From Cyanobacteria bacterium UBA8156 (lineage in GTDB: Bacteria > Cyanobacteriota > Cyanobacteriia > Pseudanabaenales > Pseudanabaenaceae), in contig DMPD01000225.1 in NCBI GenBank assembly GCA_003456125.1, forward strand, positions 1 to 7,455: a stretch of DNA of 7,455 nucleotides, written 5' to 3'. The translations under genes and the position numbers were made by a program. Of the stretch, positions 5,508-7,455 are shown in pieces (within the stretch, counting starts at the first letter, position 1; each line of letters begins with the position of its first letter). The notes below the pieces were generated by a model. That model did no database searches, had not been told where the DNA came from, and saw only the letters and a program-made list of their open reading frames with translations.

Positions 5508-6365
5508 ATGACCAAATCCGTTGTTGCTGCAACCAAGACTCCTGGGCTGGTGTTGGGTCTGGCGCTCTTGGGCACCACCCTCACCGGCTACCTCACCGTT
5601 ACCCATTACCTGCAAGCCCAACCCCTGTTCTGCACCGGCCAAGGCACCGGCTGTGATTTGGTACTGAACAGCGAATACGCGACCTTGGGCGGGTTGCCCC
5701 TTACAGCCCTGGGTTTTTTGACCTATGGGGCGCTGGCCCTGTTGGCCGGTTGGGTGGCCTTGGCGTCGCCAACCGTACAGACCGAACGGTGGCCGAAAAT
5801 TGCGTGGCCGGTGTTTCTGGTGAGCGGAGCCGGCACCCTTTTTTCTGGATATTTATTGTTTTTGTTGGCGACGGTGCTGCGATCGCCCACCGGAGATTTG
5901 GTGTTTTGCCCCTACTGCCTGACTTCGGCGGCCACCATGACCGGCATTTGGGTTCTGAATTTGGCGGGCCACTCCTGGGAAGATGGTGGCAAGCTCTGGT
6001 CGAACGGGGTGGTTTTGGTGGCGGTGATGGCGGTAGCCCTGACGGTGATCCGTGGCGAGCAGGAACAGGCGATCGCCGTGAACCATAGTTTTGCCGGGCA
6101 ACTGGCCCAACACCTGCAGACCACCAACGTCAAAATGTACGGGGCGTTTTGGTGCCCCCACTGCCGGGAACAGAAAGCCGCTTTTGGCGAGGCAGCGGCG
6201 TTGGTGCCCTACGTCGAGTGCGATCCGCGGGGGGAGAAGGCCCAAGCGGCCCTCTGCCAAACCAAGAACATTCGCAGCTACCCCACCTGGGAAATTGACG
6301 GTCAATTGGTGGAAGGGGCGCGATCGCTCACAGACTTGGCCAAACTCACGGGGTACCAAGGCTAA
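5508..6365 (+). CDS. VKOR family protein fused to thioredoxin-like domain (disulfide bond formation)
   Basis: This is an integral membrane oxidoreductase. It makes disulfides in exported or lumenal proteins and passes electrons to quinone, serving as DsbB plus DsbA in one chain. The 285-aa protein has about five membrane segments (roughly 11-32, 64-88, 98-124, 130-152, 165-182) and then a thioredoxin-like domain (about 195-285). Redox cysteines are C42 and C49 in the first loop (FCTGQGTGC), the quinone-site pair CPYC (C134/C137), and CPHC (C216/C219) in the thioredoxin part. Extra cysteines C238 and C250 are also seen in cyanobacterial homologues. The order matches the crystallised Synechococcus VKOR and plant LTO1, from memory. 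ATG 5508 is preceded by AAGGA 10 nt upstream. Its TAA overlaps the ATG of the next gene by 1 nt, so the two are probably coupled. Confidence 0.95.
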   Translation: MTKSVVAATKTPGLVLGLALLGTTLTGYLTVTHYLQAQPLFCTGQGTGCDLVLNSEYATLGGLPLTALGFLTYGALALLAGWVALASPTVQTERWPKIAWPVFLVSGAGTLFSGYLLFLLATVLRSPTGDLVFCPYCLTSAATMTGIWVLNLAGHSWEDGGKLWSNGVVLVAVMAVALTVIRGEQEQAIAVNHSFAGQLAQHLQTTNVKMYGAFWCPHCREQKAAFGEAAALVPYVECDPRGEKAQAALCQTKNIRSYPTWEIDGQLVEGARSLTDLAKLTGYQG

Positions 6366-6628
6366 TGGTTTTGATGGTGGGTTCGTTGGTGGTGGCGCTC
6401 CTGGTGTTGTTCTGGCTGTGGAGCATCCTGAAAACCACGTTTCAGACGGCGTTGCTGGTGGCGATTGTGGTGTTTGCCCTGCAGTGGCTGACCGGTCTGG
6501 GCCCCTTGGAGGTGATGGGGGCCATCCGCCAACAAATCGTTGACCAATTTATTGAAAGAAAGCCCGATCGCCCCCCCGAATCAGGAAAAAGCCTTAGGTT
6601 TGGGCGGGAGTATCCGGTAGTCTTCTAA
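6365..6628 (+). CDS. Small two-helix membrane protein, unknown function
   Basis: This 87-aa protein has two hydrophobic helices (about 3-22 and 27-43) split by a short polar turn, SILKTTFQTAL (20-30). A charged soluble tail, IRQQIVDQFIERKPDRPP (54-71), is followed by a basic C-terminal end. No signal-peptidase site or cofactor motif is visible. It starts in the VKOR stop codon (TAATG, 1-nt overlap). AAGG (6358-6361) is 3 nt upstream, which suits neither ATG 6365 nor the in-frame ATG 6374 perfectly. The coupling suggests a role alongside the VKOR fusion, for example assembly or a thylakoid/plasma-membrane partner, but that is inference. I do not recognise the family. Confidence 0.72.
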   Translation: MVLMVGSLVVALLVLFWLWSILKTTFQTALLVAIVVFALQWLTGLGPLEVMGAIRQQIVDQFIERKPDRPPESGKSLRFGREYPVVF

Positions 6629-6656
6629 AATCGGGCCGTAGCGCAGCCGAGGTGCC

Positions 6657-7455
6657 ATGCAGGTCGCAGTTTTTAACACCAAGCCCTACGATCGCCAATT
6701 CTTGACGGCGGCCAATCAAAGCCACGGTCACGAACTCACTTTTTTGGAACCCCGTTTGAACCGAGCCACCAGCCTCCTGGCCCACGGTTTTCCGGCGGTG
6801 TGCGTGTTCATCAACGATGGGTTGGATCGCCCCACCCTAGAAGTCCTGAAGGCGGGGGGGACCCAATTCATTGCCACGCGCTCGGCGGGCTTCAACCACA
6901 TTGACCTCAAAACCACCGCCGAGTTGGGGCTGGTGGTGGTGCGGGTGCCGGCCTACTCTCCCCACGCCGTGGCCGATCACACTGTGGGTTTGATTCTGTC
7001 CCTGAACCGCAAAATCCACCGGGCCTACAACCGCGTGCGGGAAGGGAATTTCTCGATCGAAGGGCTGATGGGGTTCGACCTCCACAGCGCCACGGTGGGG
7101 GTGGTGGGTACCGGCAAAATCGGCGCCTTGGTAGCCAAAGCCCTCCACGGCATGGGCTGCCGCCTGCTGGGGTTCGATCCCTACCCCAACCCCGATTGCT
7201 TGACCCTGGGTATGGCCTACCTCTCCCTGCCGGAACTGCTGGCCCAATCCGAGATTGTGACGCTGCATTGTCCCCTCACCCCAGAATCCCATCACCTGAT
7301 TGGGGCCGAAACCATTGCCCACATGAAACCCGGCACCATGCTGATCAACACCAGTCGGGGAGCCCTCATCGATACCCAAGCGGCGATCGCCGGTTTGAAG
7401 TCGGGACACATTGGCTACCTGGGCCTCGATGTCTACGAACAAGAAGAAGCCTTGT
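6657..7455 (+). CDS. ddh: D-lactate / D-2-hydroxyacid dehydrogenase (3' end outside window)
   Basis: This is an NAD-dependent enzyme that reduces pyruvate or a related 2-keto acid to the D-2-hydroxyacid in the cytosol, for example in dark fermentation. Translation from ATG 6657 gives 266 residues before the window edge. The catalytic half begins [16 protein letters not shown]. The substrate loop is [13 protein letters not shown] (72-84), and [17 protein letters not shown] (98-114) follows. The Rossmann glycines are GTGKIG (151-156), with D184 of LGFDPYP likely to select NAD over NADP. R234 in NTSRGALID and E263 in LDVYEQE match catalytic R235 and E264 of Lactobacillus D-LDH. The catalytic histidine and about 65 residues lie beyond the window. 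GAGG (6649-6652) stands 4 nt before the ATG. It follows the small membrane protein by 28 bp and may share its transcript. The length and motifs fit cyanobacterial homologues such as Synechocystis Slr1556. Confidence 0.95.
   Translation, partial: MQVAVFNTKPYDRQFLTAANQSHGHELTFLEPRLNRATSLLAHGFPAVCVFINDGLDRPTLEVLKAGGTQFIATRSAGFNHIDLKTTAELGLVVVRVPAYSPHAVADHTVGLILSLNRKIHRAYNRVREGNFSIEGLMGFDLHSATVGVVGTGKIGALVAKALHGMGCRLLGFDPYPNPDCLTLGMAYLSLPELLAQSEIVTLHCPLTPESHHLIGAETIAHMKPGTMLINTSRGALIDTQAAIAGLKSGHIGYLGLDVYEQEEAL

Noticed and set aside
6837..7442. Minus-strand frame of 201 codons at the right end
   Set aside because: It is the antisense shadow of the D-2-hydroxyacid dehydrogenase, whose motifs and catalytic residues are plain on the plus strand.

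Overview
The window is a gene-dense chromosomal stretch from a cyanobacterium. The evidence is fifteen exact copies of the HIP1 octamer GCGATCGC (about one per 500 bp), the VKOR-thioredoxin fusion architecture known from cyanobacteria, and the overall gene set. The DNA is GC-rich and tightly packed, and several genes overlap. I cannot name the species from sequence alone.

Region 1 (1-2562, minus strand) is a housekeeping block, read right to left. It holds a zinc-type (Rhizobium ReAV-like) L-asparaginase, then tsaD (tRNA t6A synthesis), whose start overlaps the end of the asparaginase gene by 10 nt. After an 85-bp gap with a small inverted repeat comes a CbpA/DnaJ-type J-domain chaperone, cut off by the left edge of the window.

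Region 2 (2563-4701) looks accessory. A small Roadblock/LC7-like protein (+) diverges from the asparaginase. It runs head-on, with a 4-nt stop-stop overlap, into a 402-aa protein (-) whose N-terminus looks like a CARF ligand-sensing domain and whose C-terminus carries a HEPN ribonuclease motif (RNDLAH). That is the architecture of Csm6/Csx1-type CRISPR ancillary nucleases, but no CRISPR array or cas operon is visible here. Diverging from it are two tiny consecutive ORFs (65 and 64 aa; stop TAG directly followed by ATG). The first resembles DUF4926, and the layout is like a toxin-antitoxin pair. HIP1 sites are absent from 3950 to 5048, which covers these two ORFs.

Region 3 (4772-7455, plus strand) returns to core functions. 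It holds ribonuclease III (rnc), a VKOR-thioredoxin fusion for disulfide formation, a small two-helix membrane protein overlapping it by 1 nt, and a D-lactate/2-hydroxyacid dehydrogenase truncated by the right edge. That dehydrogenase is supported by direct translation of an open frame running off the window.

The most interesting item is the apparently solitary CARF-HEPN effector, with its odd neighbours, between core genes. No rRNA, tRNA, insertion sequence or CRISPR array was seen.
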